From Erwinia typographi (GTDB lineage: Bacteria > Pseudomonadota > Gammaproteobacteria > Enterobacterales > Enterobacteriaceae): a stretch of DNA of 64,000 bases. Shown here one piece after another: positions 9,544 to 18,700 of the stretch (position 1 is its first letter; each line of letters opens with the position of its first letter). The notes beneath the pieces were generated by a model. That model made no database searches. It was not told where the DNA came from and saw nothing but the letters and a program-made list of their open reading frames with translations. A program made the position numbers and the translations under genes. The stretch spans positions 60,236 through 124,235 of the forward strand of contig NZ_JRUQ01000038.1 in the NCBI RefSeq assembly GCF_000773975.1, in the 5' to 3' direction.

Positions 9544-10247
9544 AAAACGCTCTCGGCAACAGGGTTCATAACATGGAGACGGTTGGCTATACGCTCGCGG
9601 ATCGCGTTGTCATGGAAAATACCAACAATAGCGGCGCCCCGCTCGCGGGCTTGTTCAATCAGGCTGACGACCGCGGCGCTGTTGGCGCTGTCCAGCGAGG
9701 CGGTCGGCTCGTCCAGCAGCAGCAGCGGGTAATCAGCGATAAATCCTCTGGCGATATTCACGCGCTGCTGTTCACCGCCGGAAAAAGTCGAAGGGGCCAA
9801 ATCCCACAGCCGGGCAGGCACGTTCAGGCGGCTAAGCAGCGCCTTCGCCCGTTCTTCGCTTTGCTGGCGATCCGTCCCGCGCTCCAGCAGCGGTTGCATC
9901 ACCACCTCCAGCGTGGAAATGCGTGGGATCACCCGCAGAAACTGGCTCACCCAGCCGATGGTGTCACGGCGTAGTCTCAGGATCTGCCGGGCTGGCGCGT
10001 TGACCAGATCGACCCACTCCTGCTGATGCTGATGCTGAACCCAGATATGGCCGCTGTCCGGCAGATAGTTGGCGTACAGCGAGCGCAGTAGCGTAGATTT
10101 TCCACTGCCCGAATGGCCGTGCAGCACCACGCACTCACCGGCAGCCACCTGTAGACTGGCGTTATGCAGCACCGGAAGCTCCGCACCGTGCTGGTTATGC
10201 AGCACGAACGTTTTTGACAAATTTTCGACGCGAAGTTGAAGAGTCAT
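9540..10247 (-). CDS. phnL: C-P lyase complex ATP-binding subunit PhnL
   Basis: The 235-residue ABC-type ATPase has Walker [10 protein letters not shown], signature FSGGEQQR and Walker [13 protein letters not shown]. PhnL is needed with PhnGHI to make ribose 1-methylphosphonate triphosphate from ATP and phosphonate, and is not a transporter subunit. There is no adjoining permease in this part of the locus, in keeping with that role. It is slightly longer than E. coli PhnL (226). It lies 13 bases after phnK and overlaps phnM. Confidence 0.92.
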   Translation of the reverse strand: MTLQLRVENLSKTFVLHNQHGAELPVLHNASLQVAAGECVVLHGHSGSGKSTLLRSLYANYLPDSGHIWVQHQHQQEWVDLVNAPARQILRLRRDTIGWVSQFLRVIPRISTLEVVMQPLLERGTDRQQSEERAKALLSRLNVPARLWDLAPSTFSGGEQQRVNIARGFIADYPLLLLDEPTASLDSANSAAVVSLIEQARERGAAIVGIFHDNAIRERIANRLHVMNPVAESVL

Positions 10248-10260
10248 ATTTATTCTCTGT

Positions 10261-11022
10261 TTAGCCCAGCACGGAGGAGACCAGCAGTTGCGTGTACGGA
10301 TGGTGCGGGTCGTCCAGCACCCGGTCAGTCAGACCGCTCTCCACCACTTCGCCCTCTTTCATCACCAGCAAACGGTGCGCCAGCAGACGTGCTACCCCCA
10401 GATCGTGGGTGACGATCACCACCGCAAGATTGAGATCCCTCACCAGGCTGCGCAGCAGGTCCAGCAGGCGCGCCTGGACCGACACGTCCAGACCGCCGGT
10501 TGGCTCATCCATAAAGACCAGCTTTGGATGGGTGACCAGGTTGCGGGCTATTTGCAGGCGCTGCTGCATACCGCCAGAAAAGGTGCCGGGGAGATCGTCA
10601 ATCCGCGCCAGCGGGATCTCAACATCCTGCAACCACCTGCTGGCCGTTTCACGGATGTTGCCGTAGTGGCGTTCGCCAACCGCCATCAGCCGCTCGCCGA
10701 TGTTTCCGCCAGCAGAAACCTGCGCACGCAGGCCGTCCATCGGATACTGATGCACCACGCCCCATTCGGTGCGCAGCAGGCGGCGGCGTTCGCTCTCGCT
10801 CAACGCATAAAGCGCCTGCCCCCGGTAGACAATTTCGCCCTGCTGCGGGGTTAGCCGTGCTGAAATCGCTTTTAGCAGCGTCGTTTTGCCCGAGCCGGAC
10901 TCGCCGACGATGCCCAGCACTTCGCCCGGATAGAGTTCAAACGAGACGCCGCTAAAACCTTTGCCCGGCGCGTAGAGGTGGGTTAACTGGTTGACCGCCA
11001 GCAGCGGTTGTTCGCTGATCAT
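10261..11022 (-). CDS. phnK: C-P lyase complex ATP-binding subunit PhnK
   Basis: The 253-residue ABC-type protein has Walker [10 protein letters not shown], signature FSGGMQQR, Walker [13 protein letters not shown] and the [14 protein letters not shown] switch region. It resembles oligopeptide-transporter ATPases in sequence but in this context binds the PhnGHIJ core of C-P lyase. The start [10 protein letters not shown] at 11022 is chosen because it overlaps the phnJ stop by four bases (ATGA) and gives the E. coli length of 252; the longer reading adds ten residues without support. Confidence 0.92.
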   Translation of the reverse strand: MISEQPLLAVNQLTHLYAPGKGFSGVSFELYPGEVLGIVGESGSGKTTLLKAISARLTPQQGEIVYRGQALYALSESERRRLLRTEWGVVHQYPMDGLRAQVSAGGNIGERLMAVGERHYGNIRETASRWLQDVEIPLARIDDLPGTFSGGMQQRLQIARNLVTHPKLVFMDEPTGGLDVSVQARLLDLLRSLVRDLNLAVVIVTHDLGVARLLAHRLLVMKEGEVVESGLTDRVLDDPHHPYTQLLVSSVLG

Positions 11023-11864
11023 GCTTGTTGCGCCTCTTGTTGCTGATGGCAATAATCGGTGTCGGAGCAGACGAACAGCCTTGTTCCCCGATCGTCCAGC
11101 ACCACTTCATCCAGATAGCTGCTGCGCGACCCGCAGATTGCGCAGGGTTCTGACCACTTCTGCACGCTGAACGGATGATCGTCAAAGTCCAGGCTTTCCA
11201 CTTTGGTATAGGGCGGCAGCGCGTAAATGCGCTTTTCGCGCCCGGCGCCAAACAGCTGCAGCGCGGGCATCATATGCATCTTCGGGTTGTCGAATTTTGG
11301 GACAGGCGACGGGGCCATGACGTAGCGATCGTTCACCCTCACCGGGTAGTCATAGCTGGTGGCGATATGGCCGTAGCGGGCAATGTCTTCGTACAGCTTC
11401 ACCTGCATGATGCCGTACTCCTCCAGCGCGTGCATGGTGCGGGTTTCGGTCTCGTGCGGCTCGATAAAGCGCAGCGGATCGGGGATCGGCACCTGAAAAA
11501 CCAGAATTTGATCTTCGGTGAGCGGCGTTTCAGGAATGCGGTGACGCGTCTGGATCAACGTGGCGTCAACCGTGCGCTCCGTCGTTGCCGCGCCGCTGAC
11601 GCGCTGAAAAAAACGCCGGATGGAGACGGCATTGGTGGTGTCATCCGCGCCCTGGTCGATCACTTTCAGCACGTCGTGCTCGCCGATAATGCTGGCGGTC
11701 AGCTGAATGCCGCCGGTTCCCCAGCCGTACGGCATCGGCATTTCCCGCCCGCCAAACGGCACCTGATAACCAGGGATCGCCACCGCTTTGAGGATTGCCC
11801 GCCGAATGGTTCGTTTGCTCTGCTCATCAAGGTAACCGGGGTTATAACCGCTCAGTTCAGTCAC
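11019..11864 (-). CDS. phnJ: carbon-phosphorus lyase core catalytic subunit (GTG start)
   Basis: This radical-SAM enzyme cleaves the C-P bond of ribose 1-methylphosphonate 5-phosphate to give methane (or alkane) and the cyclic phosphate. The 281 residues equal E. coli PhnJ. The cysteine cluster CAIC ... FVCSDTDYC near the C-terminus binds the iron-sulfur cluster and carries the catalytic thiyl residue. The best start is GTG at 11864 (VTELSGYN), preceded by AGGAG seven bases upstream and overlapping the phnI stop (GTGACTGA). A longer ATG-initiated frame to 12119 only reads antisense-frame sequence inside phnI and is rejected. It is strongly conserved, for example in IPGYQVPFGGREMPMPYGWG. Confidence 0.95.
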   Translation of the reverse strand: MTELSGYNPGYLDEQSKRTIRRAILKAVAIPGYQVPFGGREMPMPYGWGTGGIQLTASIIGEHDVLKVIDQGADDTTNAVSIRRFFQRVSGAATTERTVDATLIQTRHRIPETPLTEDQILVFQVPIPDPLRFIEPHETETRTMHALEEYGIMQVKLYEDIARYGHIATSYDYPVRVNDRYVMAPSPVPKFDNPKMHMMPALQLFGAGREKRIYALPPYTKVESLDFDDHPFSVQKWSEPCAICGSRSSYLDEVVLDDRGTRLFVCSDTDYCHQQQEAQQA

Positions 11865-12930
11865 GGTGCTTCTCCTGATAGTCGGCACGCAGGCGGTTGA
11901 GCAGCTCAAGCTCGGCCTGGAAATCAACATAGTGAGGAAGTTTGAGGTGGGAAACGAAGCCCGCCGCCTCAACGTTATCGGCGTGGGAGAGTACAAACTC
12001 CTCGTCCTGCGCCGGGCTGGTGACGCGCTCGCCATACTGGTCGGTTTGCAGCGCGCGGTCGACCAGCGCCATCGCCATCGCCTTGCGCTCGGTGCGGCCA
12101 AAGACCAGGCCGTAGCCACGGGTCAGGTGCGGCGCCTTATCGGCAGGAGTGGTAAAACCGTTGACCATTTCGCACTCGGTCAGCAGAATTTCGCCAATCT
12201 CAAGCGGAAAACCCAGCTCTTCAGGCTCAATTGTCACCGTGACATAACCGGTGCGAATCTCACCGGCAAACGGATGATTGCGCCCGTAGCCACGCTGGGT
12301 GGAGTAGCCCAGCGCCAACAGAAAGCCTTCATCGCCGCGCACCAGCTGCTGGAGTCGGGCTGAACGAGGCGAAGGATAGGAAGGCGGGGCGCGGGTGATA
12401 TCCACCGGATCGCTGCCGTCATCCCGCTCTTCCGCTGCCAGCCCTTCCCGGGTCATCAGATCAAACATATGCGGGCAGCTTGCGTCCAGCGGCTGTTCAG
12501 CACGCGGAGCCTGCGGGGCTTTGCCCTCGGCCAAGAGCGTGAAGTCCAGCAGACGATGGGTATAGTCATAGGTTGGGCCGAGAACCTGACCACCGGGCAA
12601 ATCTTTATAAACCGCAGAAATTCGGCGCTCCAGGCGCATATTCTCAGTCGCCAGCGGCAGACTGTCGGCGAGGCGAGGCAGCGTAGTGCGATAAGCCCGC
12701 AGCAGAAATATAGCTTCGACCAGATCGCCGCTCGCCTGCTTGATAGCCAGCGCGGCCAGCTCCCGATCGTGGATGCCGCCTTCAGTCATCACGCGATCGA
12801 CCGCCAGCCCAAGCTGTTGGTCAATTTGTTGACACTGCAACGCCTCTTTCCCTGCGCCCCGGCGCAGGTTTTCCTGTAGCTGATGGGCCGCCTGTATCGC
12901 TTTTTCGCCCCCTTTAACGGCAACGTACAT
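11857..12930 (-). CDS. phnI: C-P lyase core subunit PhnI (nucleosidase)
   Basis: The 357-residue protein is the nucleosidase of the C-P lyase core, which with PhnG, PhnH and PhnL attaches the phosphonate to C1 of the ribose of ATP. It begins MYVAVKGGEKAI, the standard PhnI N-terminus, and contains the conserved LDYSQTRGYGR-like element here read as LGYSTQRGYGRNHPF. E. coli PhnI is 354 residues. Its ATG overlaps the phnH stop (TGATG) and its own stop overlaps the GTG start of phnJ, so translation is coupled on both sides. Confidence 0.94.
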   Translation of the reverse strand: MYVAVKGGEKAIQAAHQLQENLRRGAGKEALQCQQIDQQLGLAVDRVMTEGGIHDRELAALAIKQASGDLVEAIFLLRAYRTTLPRLADSLPLATENMRLERRISAVYKDLPGGQVLGPTYDYTHRLLDFTLLAEGKAPQAPRAEQPLDASCPHMFDLMTREGLAAEERDDGSDPVDITRAPPSYPSPRSARLQQLVRGDEGFLLALGYSTQRGYGRNHPFAGEIRTGYVTVTIEPEELGFPLEIGEILLTECEMVNGFTTPADKAPHLTRGYGLVFGRTERKAMAMALVDRALQTDQYGERVTSPAQDEEFVLSHADNVEAAGFVSHLKLPHYVDFQAELELLNRLRADYQEKHRD

Positions 12931-13505
12931 CAGCAGACCCTCACGTCGGTGGTGCGCGGCAGCGCCATCATGTTTTCGCCACAGGTGAAGATCAGATCAA
13001 TCCCCTGGGGGAAAGTGTGCGGGCGGTCACGCAGATATTGCAGCACGCTTTCCGGCAGCTGCGGAGCAATCGCACGAGTCTCCAGCAGGCCAGGGCCGCT
13101 CAGTCGCAGCGTCAGGCCGCCGTTTAACGCTGGCACCTCAATAATCACCGTGGTGCTTTTTTCCGGAGAGACGTTTTCACCCGGCGCAAACTGCCCGATA
13201 GCGGTATCGGAGCGGGGATGCAGTAAAGCAAAGGGGGCGTCGGTCTGCTCGGTGACCGGCGCGCCGGTATGGAAGCGCAGATTGGTCAGCAGCGCGTCGT
13301 CGCGCAGGGTCTTGTCGAGATACAGCGGCGTTTCGCGGTCTACCAGGGTCATCAGCACCGCCGTTGCCGCAGAAGAGGCGTTGCCCCAGGCGGGCAGCTG
13401 AGGCAGCGACACCATCACGCCAGGCTCGCTCATGGCTTTCAGAATGCGGCGGAAGGCACGCTGCGAATCCGCAACGGGGTGGGTAAAGCTGGCGAGTAGA
13501 GTCAT
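12930..13505 (-). CDS. phnH: C-P lyase core subunit PhnH
   Basis: The 191-residue structural subunit of the PhnGHIJ core has the family N-terminus TLLASFTHPVADSQRAFRRI and the conserved PGIDLIFTCGE-type element here read as PQGIDLIFTCGENMMALPRT at the C-terminus. E. coli PhnH is 194 residues. Four-base ATGA overlap with phnG upstream and one-base overlap with phnI downstream place it firmly in the operon. Confidence 0.93.
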   Translation of the reverse strand: MTLLASFTHPVADSQRAFRRILKAMSEPGVMVSLPQLPAWGNASSAATAVLMTLVDRETPLYLDKTLRDDALLTNLRFHTGAPVTEQTDAPFALLHPRSDTAIGQFAPGENVSPEKSTTVIIEVPALNGGLTLRLSGPGLLETRAIAPQLPESVLQYLRDRPHTFPQGIDLIFTCGENMMALPRTTDVRVC

Positions 13506-13951
13506 GAGTTATTTCCCCGGACAAGGGTAAAGAAGTCGACGCGGCTGCTGGCGATTTCGCGAGAGCGCAGCGTTTGCTGCTCCTGACGAGCGGCGGCCAG
13601 CGGCGCAATGATTGTCTGCTGAATCAGCTCGGCGTGGCTGCTTTGCTGTAATAATCCATCGATCAGGGCACAGAGTTCGGCATGTGCTTTATTACGGGTG
13701 AGAACGTAGCTGTAACCGCAGACGCCATCTTCCAGACGCACCACGGCGCGGGTAACCACGGTATCGCCAAGAATAAAGCGGCGACCGGTTCCCCCCATTC
13801 TCGCCTGCAGGCGGGTCAGGCCGGTTTCCGGCGCGCGTAACTGTTCATAACGCGGATGAAGTTGCAGCGGCTGCCAGTGAGCCAGCAACTGGTCGGGCTG
13901 GCTGTGGGCCAGCACCGAGAGCCAGCGCTGCCTTGCCTTGATTGGGTCCAT
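13502..13951 (-). CDS. phnG: C-P lyase core subunit PhnG
   Basis: The 149-residue protein is one of the four core subunits of C-P lyase (E. coli PhnG is 150). It carries the family segments ARQRWLSVLAHS at the N-terminus, ETGLTRLQARMGGTG and RFILGDTVVTRAVVRL in the middle. The ATG follows the phnF stop codon without any gap (TAAATG), and its end overlaps phnH, so repressor and enzyme genes are cotranscribed. Confidence 0.93.
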   Translation of the reverse strand: MDPIKARQRWLSVLAHSQPDQLLAHWQPLQLHPRYEQLRAPETGLTRLQARMGGTGRRFILGDTVVTRAVVRLEDGVCGYSYVLTRNKAHAELCALIDGLLQQSSHAELIQQTIIAPLAAARQEQQTLRSREIASSRVDFFTLVRGNNS

Positions 13952-14668
13952 TTAGTGCTCCAGCGTCAGTTCAATCATGTCGGCGCGCGTCAGGCTGACG
14001 GAATATTCCGCCAGGTGGTCGTCACCGGTGGTGTTAAGCGTGCGGACGCACAGCAGAGGAGAATGCAGCGACACTTCCAGCAGCTTGCTTTCCCTGGCCT
14101 GAGCGCGACGGGCGGTGATGCGGGTTTGCTTACGCGACAACGAAAGCGTCAGCTCCCGCTGCATAAAATCGTGCAGCGACCCGCTGCTAAACTGCTGCAA
14201 CGTCGGCCACCAGCGCGGGTCCGGCAGATAATGATTGATTACGCAAACCGGCACGCCGTTGACGCGGCGCAGCGTGCGCAGGTGAATAACCGTGTCGCCC
14301 TCGGTGAGGCCGAGCGCGGCGGCGATCTCGGCATTACAGGGGCGCAGCACGGCGAGCAGGCGCTCGCTGGTGGGATGGCTCCCCTGCTCCAGCAGGTTCT
14401 GGCTGAAGCGCGCCTGCGAGTGCAGCGGATAGTTATAGGGACGCATCAGCACCAGGATGCCAACGCCCTGCCGCCGCTGAACCAGGCCTTTATTGACCAG
14501 TTCGTCTACCGCGCGACGCAGCGTGTGGCGGTTGACGGCGTAGCGTTCCGCCAGCTGTTTTTCAGAAGGGAGGTATTCACCACAGCGATAGTTTTGGCTC
14601 AGCTCCTCTTCCAGCTGAGCAGCGATAGCCTGATATACAGTGGTCGGATGTCTGGACAGGTTCAGCAT
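13952..14668 (-). CDS. phnF: GntR/UTRA-family transcriptional repressor of phn
   Basis: The 238-residue regulator has an N-terminal winged-helix GntR domain (about residues 10-75, with LPSEKQLAERYAVNRHTLRRA as recognition element) and a C-terminal UTRA effector domain ending SVSLTRADMIELTLEH, the typical PhnF tail. PhnF family members sense phosphonates or phosphate status and repress phn genes. The start MLNLSRHPTT at 14668 is chosen over the upstream in-frame ATG because a GAGGA site precedes it and it matches E. coli PhnF (241). It is the first gene of the FGHIJKLMNP transcript. Confidence 0.92.
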   Translation of the reverse strand: MLNLSRHPTTVYQAIAAQLEEELSQNYRCGEYLPSEKQLAERYAVNRHTLRRAVDELVNKGLVQRRQGVGILVLMRPYNYPLHSQARFSQNLLEQGSHPTSERLLAVLRPCNAEIAAALGLTEGDTVIHLRTLRRVNGVPVCVINHYLPDPRWWPTLQQFSSGSLHDFMQRELTLSLSRKQTRITARRAQARESKLLEVSLHSPLLCVRTLNTTGDDHLAEYSVSLTRADMIELTLEH

Positions 14669-14750
14669 ATAAAAAATCCTCGATCGCAGGGGAAGAGGCG
14701 ACGTCGCTGAGGGTGAACTCTGGCGACCTGACTTTTTCAATGCAGTTATG

Positions 14751-14770
14751 GTGACGTGAAAATATGACAG
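14751..14770 (-). promoter_or_regulatory. possible imperfect Pho box upstream of phnF
   Basis: On the minus strand a perfect half-site CTGTCAT is followed by a second half CACGTCAC-like element, but the spacing is two bases longer than the 11-base period of a good Pho box. It lies about 85 bases before phnF. It could be a weak PhoB site; the phnC site is much better. Confidence 0.3.
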
Positions 14771-14878
14771 CGGGGTTAAGGCGGCGTGTCGGCGAGATGA
14801 ATTCGTTGACGAAGTTCCTCCGCTGCCGCCAGGCAGTCTCTTCAGCCCGGCCAGGGCGATCGGGCTGAAGTTGTTTTG

Positions 14879-15727
14879 CTAGTTTTTAGGGAAATCCGTG
14901 CCTACAGACGTCGCCTTCCAGCTCTCGATCTCGCTCAGGCGGGCTTTAATTTTTTCGGTTACCGTATCGTAGCCCCAGGCGCCCATCACCAGATGGCGCG
15001 GCGCGTCACGGCTTTCAGTGATAGCGATCATCGCCTGCGCCGCACGAACCGGATCACCCGCCTGTTTGCCGCTGTTATCTGCGGTTCCCTTCATCCTCGC
15101 AGCCGCAGTTTCTGCGTAATCGCTAATTTTGCTCGGCGTCTGGCGCAGCGAACGTCCTGCCCAGTCGGTACGGAACGGGCCCGGCTCAACGCAGGTGACC
15201 TGAACGCCCAACGGCCCGACTTCTGCCTGCAGCGAATCGGACCAGCCTTCCACCGCGTGTTTGCTGGCGGAGTAATAGCCCGAACCAGGGAAGCCAACCA
15301 GGCCAGCAACGGAGGTAATATTGATCACATGCCCACTTCTGGCCTTGCGCATGGCGGGCAGTACCGCTCTCGTCATCGCAAACAGGCCAAAAACATTGGC
15401 ATCGAACTGGGCACGAATCTCCTGCTCGTCGCCCTCTTCTATCGAGGTCTGATAGCCATAGCCCGCGTTGTTGACCAGCACGTCAATGGTGCCGAATTTC
15501 GCCAGCGCCGCCTCGACGCCCTGTTTAATTGCGCCGCTGTCGGTGACGTCCAACGCCAGGGCCAGCGCGCGATCTTCCGCCCCTGAAACAAGGTCGTCGA
15601 CTTTACTTTTATCGCGGGCGGTAACCACTACCCTGACCTTCTTTTTCAGCAGTTCTTTTACCAGTTCGCGGCCGAACCCCGTTGAACAGCCGGTGATAAA
15701 CCAAACGGGATCTTTTTCGATAGCCAT
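14879..15727 (-). CDS. short-chain dehydrogenase/reductase
   Basis: The 282-residue classical SDR has the nucleotide motif TGCSTGFG at residues 12-19, the NNAGYG element and the catalytic serine with YSASKHA (Tyr-x3-Lys). It would oxidise or reduce a small alcohol or ketone with NAD(P)H; the substrate is not deducible. The start MAIEKDPVWF at 15727 is preferred because GAGGA lies nine bases upstream; the frame runs on upstream without a second site. It stands alone between phnF and a divergent-free gap, and there is no sign of an operon with neighbours. Confidence 0.85.
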   Translation of the reverse strand: MAIEKDPVWFITGCSTGFGRELVKELLKKKVRVVVTARDKSKVDDLVSGAEDRALALALDVTDSGAIKQGVEAALAKFGTIDVLVNNAGYGYQTSIEEGDEQEIRAQFDANVFGLFAMTRAVLPAMRKARSGHVINITSVAGLVGFPGSGYYSASKHAVEGWSDSLQAEVGPLGVQVTCVEPGPFRTDWAGRSLRQTPSKISDYAETAAARMKGTADNSGKQAGDPVRAAQAMIAITESRDAPRHLVMGAWGYDTVTEKIKARLSEIESWKATSVGTDFPKN

Positions 15728-15896
15728 GTCGTTATCCTCAATGTGGTTGTGTTGAAAATGAGAACCCCGCCACGAACGCAGAGGGGATAAAGCGTGAACA
15801 AAGCTTAGCCCTTCACCAGAGCCGTCGCTTTGTTGGTTTGTGCGCAAATGTTTCTTATGGCTATAGGCAGCGGTGGGGAGTGGCGATTTTACCGCT

Positions 15897-16739
15897 TCAG
15901 GACATCGCCTGGCTCATCAGCCCGAACGCCAGCATCCCATCAGGCTGCCAGGGTACGCCGCGAACCATCGTTACCCCGCGGTCCACTATGATTAGCCCCT
16001 GGCTGTTCAACCATTCGCCGAGACCATAGCCACTATCGGTATCGATACGGACAAACTGCCCGGCTAAACCGGCCAGCAGCGTGCTGATTAACACTTTAGC
16101 CCGAGGTAAGTCGCGGCAGATAACCGGCCCGATCAGATAGCCGTGACCAAAGCGGCGCAGGCAGGCAAAACCAGCCGCCTTCCCCTGTTCCTCCAGCAGC
16201 AGAATGCGCTCAGCGCTGTCGAACAGGTTGGCGAACAGGTTACTGCGATACTGGCCGTGAGCCTGACGATCGAGGACCGTTATCAGTTCAAGGTCATCCG
16301 GGGTTGCCAGGCGCAGCTGCTGCCCTGGCCCAGGCTCGATCGGATCAACCTCTCCCAACTCGCGGCACTGATGCTGTGCAATACCGCCGGTAATCGCAAA
16401 GCCCAGCTTCGCGTACAGCGGCATGCCCATTTCGGTGGCGTGCAGGCGCACGGTATAGCCCTCAAGCTTTTGCAGCAGCGTCTGCATCAGCTGTCTGCCC
16501 AGGCCTTTTCCCTGCGCCCGATCGGCCACAATCACCAGCCCCAGTGAGGCATAGTCACTGCCCCAACGCCAGCAGGAAGCGGTTCCCAGCACTTCGCCTT
16601 CCTGCTCCGCAACCACACCTTCTCCCAACTGTAGCGCCTGCCGCCAGTCGACCAAACGGTGTGGCCACGTTAACTGCTGAGTCAGGCCAAAGGCCTGCTC
16701 AAGATGCTCCTCACGCATAGCGTTGATCTGGATGATCAT
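15897..16739 (-). CDS. tandem GNAT-family N-acetyltransferase
   Basis: The 280-residue protein contains two GNAT-like halves. The first, about residues 1-130, shows the acetyl-CoA loop in VIVADRAQGKGLGRQLM and the LYAKLGFAITGG segment that closes the domain. The second half, with GFACLRRFGHGYLIGPVI, is a more divergent GNAT fold, the arrangement seen in many two-domain acetyltransferases of unknown substrate. The start MIIQINAMREEHLEQ at 16739 has a GGGGAGGA site; the frame upstream adds only nine residues. It ends 42 bases before the chemoreceptor gene stop and shares its direction. Confidence 0.8.
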   Translation of the reverse strand: MIIQINAMREEHLEQAFGLTQQLTWPHRLVDWRQALQLGEGVVAEQEGEVLGTASCWRWGSDYASLGLVIVADRAQGKGLGRQLMQTLLQKLEGYTVRLHATEMGMPLYAKLGFAITGGIAQHQCRELGEVDPIEPGPGQQLRLATPDDLELITVLDRQAHGQYRSNLFANLFDSAERILLLEEQGKAAGFACLRRFGHGYLIGPVICRDLPRAKVLISTLLAGLAGQFVRIDTDSGYGLGEWLNSQGLIIVDRGVTMVRGVPWQPDGMLAFGLMSQAMS

Positions 16740-16781
16740 GTCTTCCTCCCCTGGGTCAGAAGTCATGATAGCGTATGTAGC

Positions 16782-18347
16782 TTAAACCTTACTATTCTCC
16801 GGCAGCTGGAACGCTGACATGGTCTGAACCAGCCTCTGCGCCTGACTATTCAGCCCGCTGGCCGCAGAGGAGATCTCTTCCACCAGCGTCGCATTCTGCT
16901 GAGTGGCCTCATCCATATGCGTCACCGCAATCCCCACTTGCTCCACACCCTGAGACTGTTCCCGGCAGGCAATGCTGATTTCGTCAATCAGCTTCGCGAC
17001 ATTTTTCACCTCGGTCACCAGCTGGTTCATCGTTTCACCCGCTCCGATCACCAGTTCAGATCCCTTCTGCACCCGCCCCATACTGCTGTCGATTAAGGTT
17101 TTAATCTGTCTGGCCGCATCAGCCGAGCGCTGCGCCAGGCTGCGCACTTCGCCAGCCACCACCGTAAACCCTCGTCCCTGCTCTCCGGCTCTGGCTGCTT
17201 CTACCGCGGCATTCAGAGACAGCAGGTTGGTCTGCGAGGCGATATCATCGATAAGGGCGGTAATGCTGCTGATTTGCCGGGCGCTTTCGTCAATATCCCG
17301 CATGGTGACGATAACTTCCTGCATCACGTCACCGCCCGTCTGGGCTACCGACATCGCATTGCGCGCCATTTCGGAAACCTGGAGAGCGCTGTGCGCATTC
17401 TGGCTAACCGTGGCGGTCAGCTCCTCCATCGCGGCAGAGGTTTCTTCGAGGGCGCTAGCCTGCTGCTGCGTCCGGCTCGCCAGGTCGCTATTGCCTTCCG
17501 CAATCTGTGCCGATGCGGTGGCAATTTCACCGGCGCCCAGGTTTACATTACCCACGATGCGTTGCAGGCTAGCCTGCATATCTTTGAGCTGGGAAATCAG
17601 GCTCTCAGGACTGCTGCCCTGTTGCAGGGTGACTGGCACGGTGAGGTTCCCTTCCGCTACGCGCCTTGCTACCGATACGGCCACATCTGGCTCGTCGCCC
17701 AGCGCCCGGGTAATGGAATGGGTGATCATGTAACCCGCCACCATCGCCCCCAGTACCGAGAGGATCGAAACCGTTATAACGATCGCCTCATCAAAATGCG
17801 CTTCCTTCACGCTGGTTTCATAGGCAATTTTAGTTTGAGTCAGCTGTAAATCGATAAGCTCAGTCAGGGCATCCAGCAGCGGGTCGAGCGCCTGATACAT
17901 CTGGTTGGCCGTAAACTCTTTCAGTCTGTCCCGGTCGCCAGAAAGAAACAGTTCTTTCAGTTGTTCAACGGCCTGATTGGCAATCCGCTGCTGCGGAATA
18001 AATTTATCGATCAGGCTCTTTTCTTCGCCGCTGAGACTGGTACTGGTATAGGCTCCCCATTTACTCTCGACATCCTGCATGGCCGTTTTAATCCCTTCCA
18101 GTCCCTCGGCAGGCGTCAATGCGCCATCGCGAACCTTATGCGCCGCGTCAACAATGTACACAGCATACGCATCGGAGATCGTTTTAATCTGCTGCAAAGG
18201 GATCACCTGATTCTGATAAACACCTTCCAGTTGACGCTGAATAGTCAGCGTACTGTACAGCCCCATGGAACCCACAAAGGCCAGGCACAAGCACAGGCTG
18301 ACCAGAAGTCCCGTCATTTTATGCGATATTTTTTTTGTAGTTTTCAA
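16782..18347 (-). CDS. methyl-accepting chemotaxis protein (TTG start)
   Basis: The 521-residue chemoreceptor has a first transmembrane segment (about 10-30), a four-helix-bundle periplasmic sensor domain, a second transmembrane segment (about 190-210, IVITVSILSVLGAMVAGYM), a HAMP domain and a long cytoplasmic coiled coil. The kinase-contacting hairpin EQGRGFTVVAGEVRSLAQRS is canonical. It would signal ligand binding to CheA/CheW. The C-terminus lacks the NWETF pentapeptide that tethers CheR/CheB, so it would depend on other receptors for adaptation. The start is TTG (MKTTKKIS) with AAGGA eight bases upstream. The ligand is unknown. Confidence 0.9.
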   Translation of the reverse strand: MKTTKKISHKMTGLLVSLCLCLAFVGSMGLYSTLTIQRQLEGVYQNQVIPLQQIKTISDAYAVYIVDAAHKVRDGALTPAEGLEGIKTAMQDVESKWGAYTSTSLSGEEKSLIDKFIPQQRIANQAVEQLKELFLSGDRDRLKEFTANQMYQALDPLLDALTELIDLQLTQTKIAYETSVKEAHFDEAIVITVSILSVLGAMVAGYMITHSITRALGDEPDVAVSVARRVAEGNLTVPVTLQQGSSPESLISQLKDMQASLQRIVGNVNLGAGEIATASAQIAEGNSDLASRTQQQASALEETSAAMEELTATVSQNAHSALQVSEMARNAMSVAQTGGDVMQEVIVTMRDIDESARQISSITALIDDIASQTNLLSLNAAVEAARAGEQGRGFTVVAGEVRSLAQRSADAARQIKTLIDSSMGRVQKGSELVIGAGETMNQLVTEVKNVAKLIDEISIACREQSQGVEQVGIAVTHMDEATQQNATLVEEISSAASGLNSQAQRLVQTMSAFQLPENSKV

Positions 18348-18700
18348 TGGCTATATCCTTATAAGTCACAATGCAAAATTATATTATTCCGGGGAGAGTG
18401 AATGAGATTTGTTAGTTCATGCAGGCGGCAGTATAAGTTTCTGAAAATTAACGCGTCAATTCAGTTACTCTTAAGCTGGGGAGATTTTACGCGGGGAGTA
18501 TTCTTTAATATAACGTTAAAGACAGGTGGCATCGGGGCGATTTATTAAAACAAAACAATTAATTACATTAAATTTAAAAAATAATCAAGACTGATCTTCA
18601 GGCTATATATTCACTGATTGCATAATTAAGTGGCAAAACTGACAGGTATTCCATAAAACGAATTAGCCGCCATTTTACAGCGGCCCTGTATATTATTACA
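18348..18700. other. AT-rich intergenic region
   Basis: About 350 bases between the chemoreceptor start and the end of cbl. It is AT-rich and should hold the chemoreceptor promoter. I see no open frame, tRNA or clear terminator, and no convincing sigma-28 match. Confidence 0.4.

Noticed and set aside
8581..9732. Long plus-strand frame opposite phnM and phnL
   Set aside because: Antisense shadow of two conserved genes; no ribosome-binding site and no recognisable motif.
11865..12119. Longer ATG-initiated reading of phnJ
   Set aside because: It only covers sequence inside phnI in another frame; the GTG at 11864 has an AGGAG site and gives exactly the E. coli PhnJ length.
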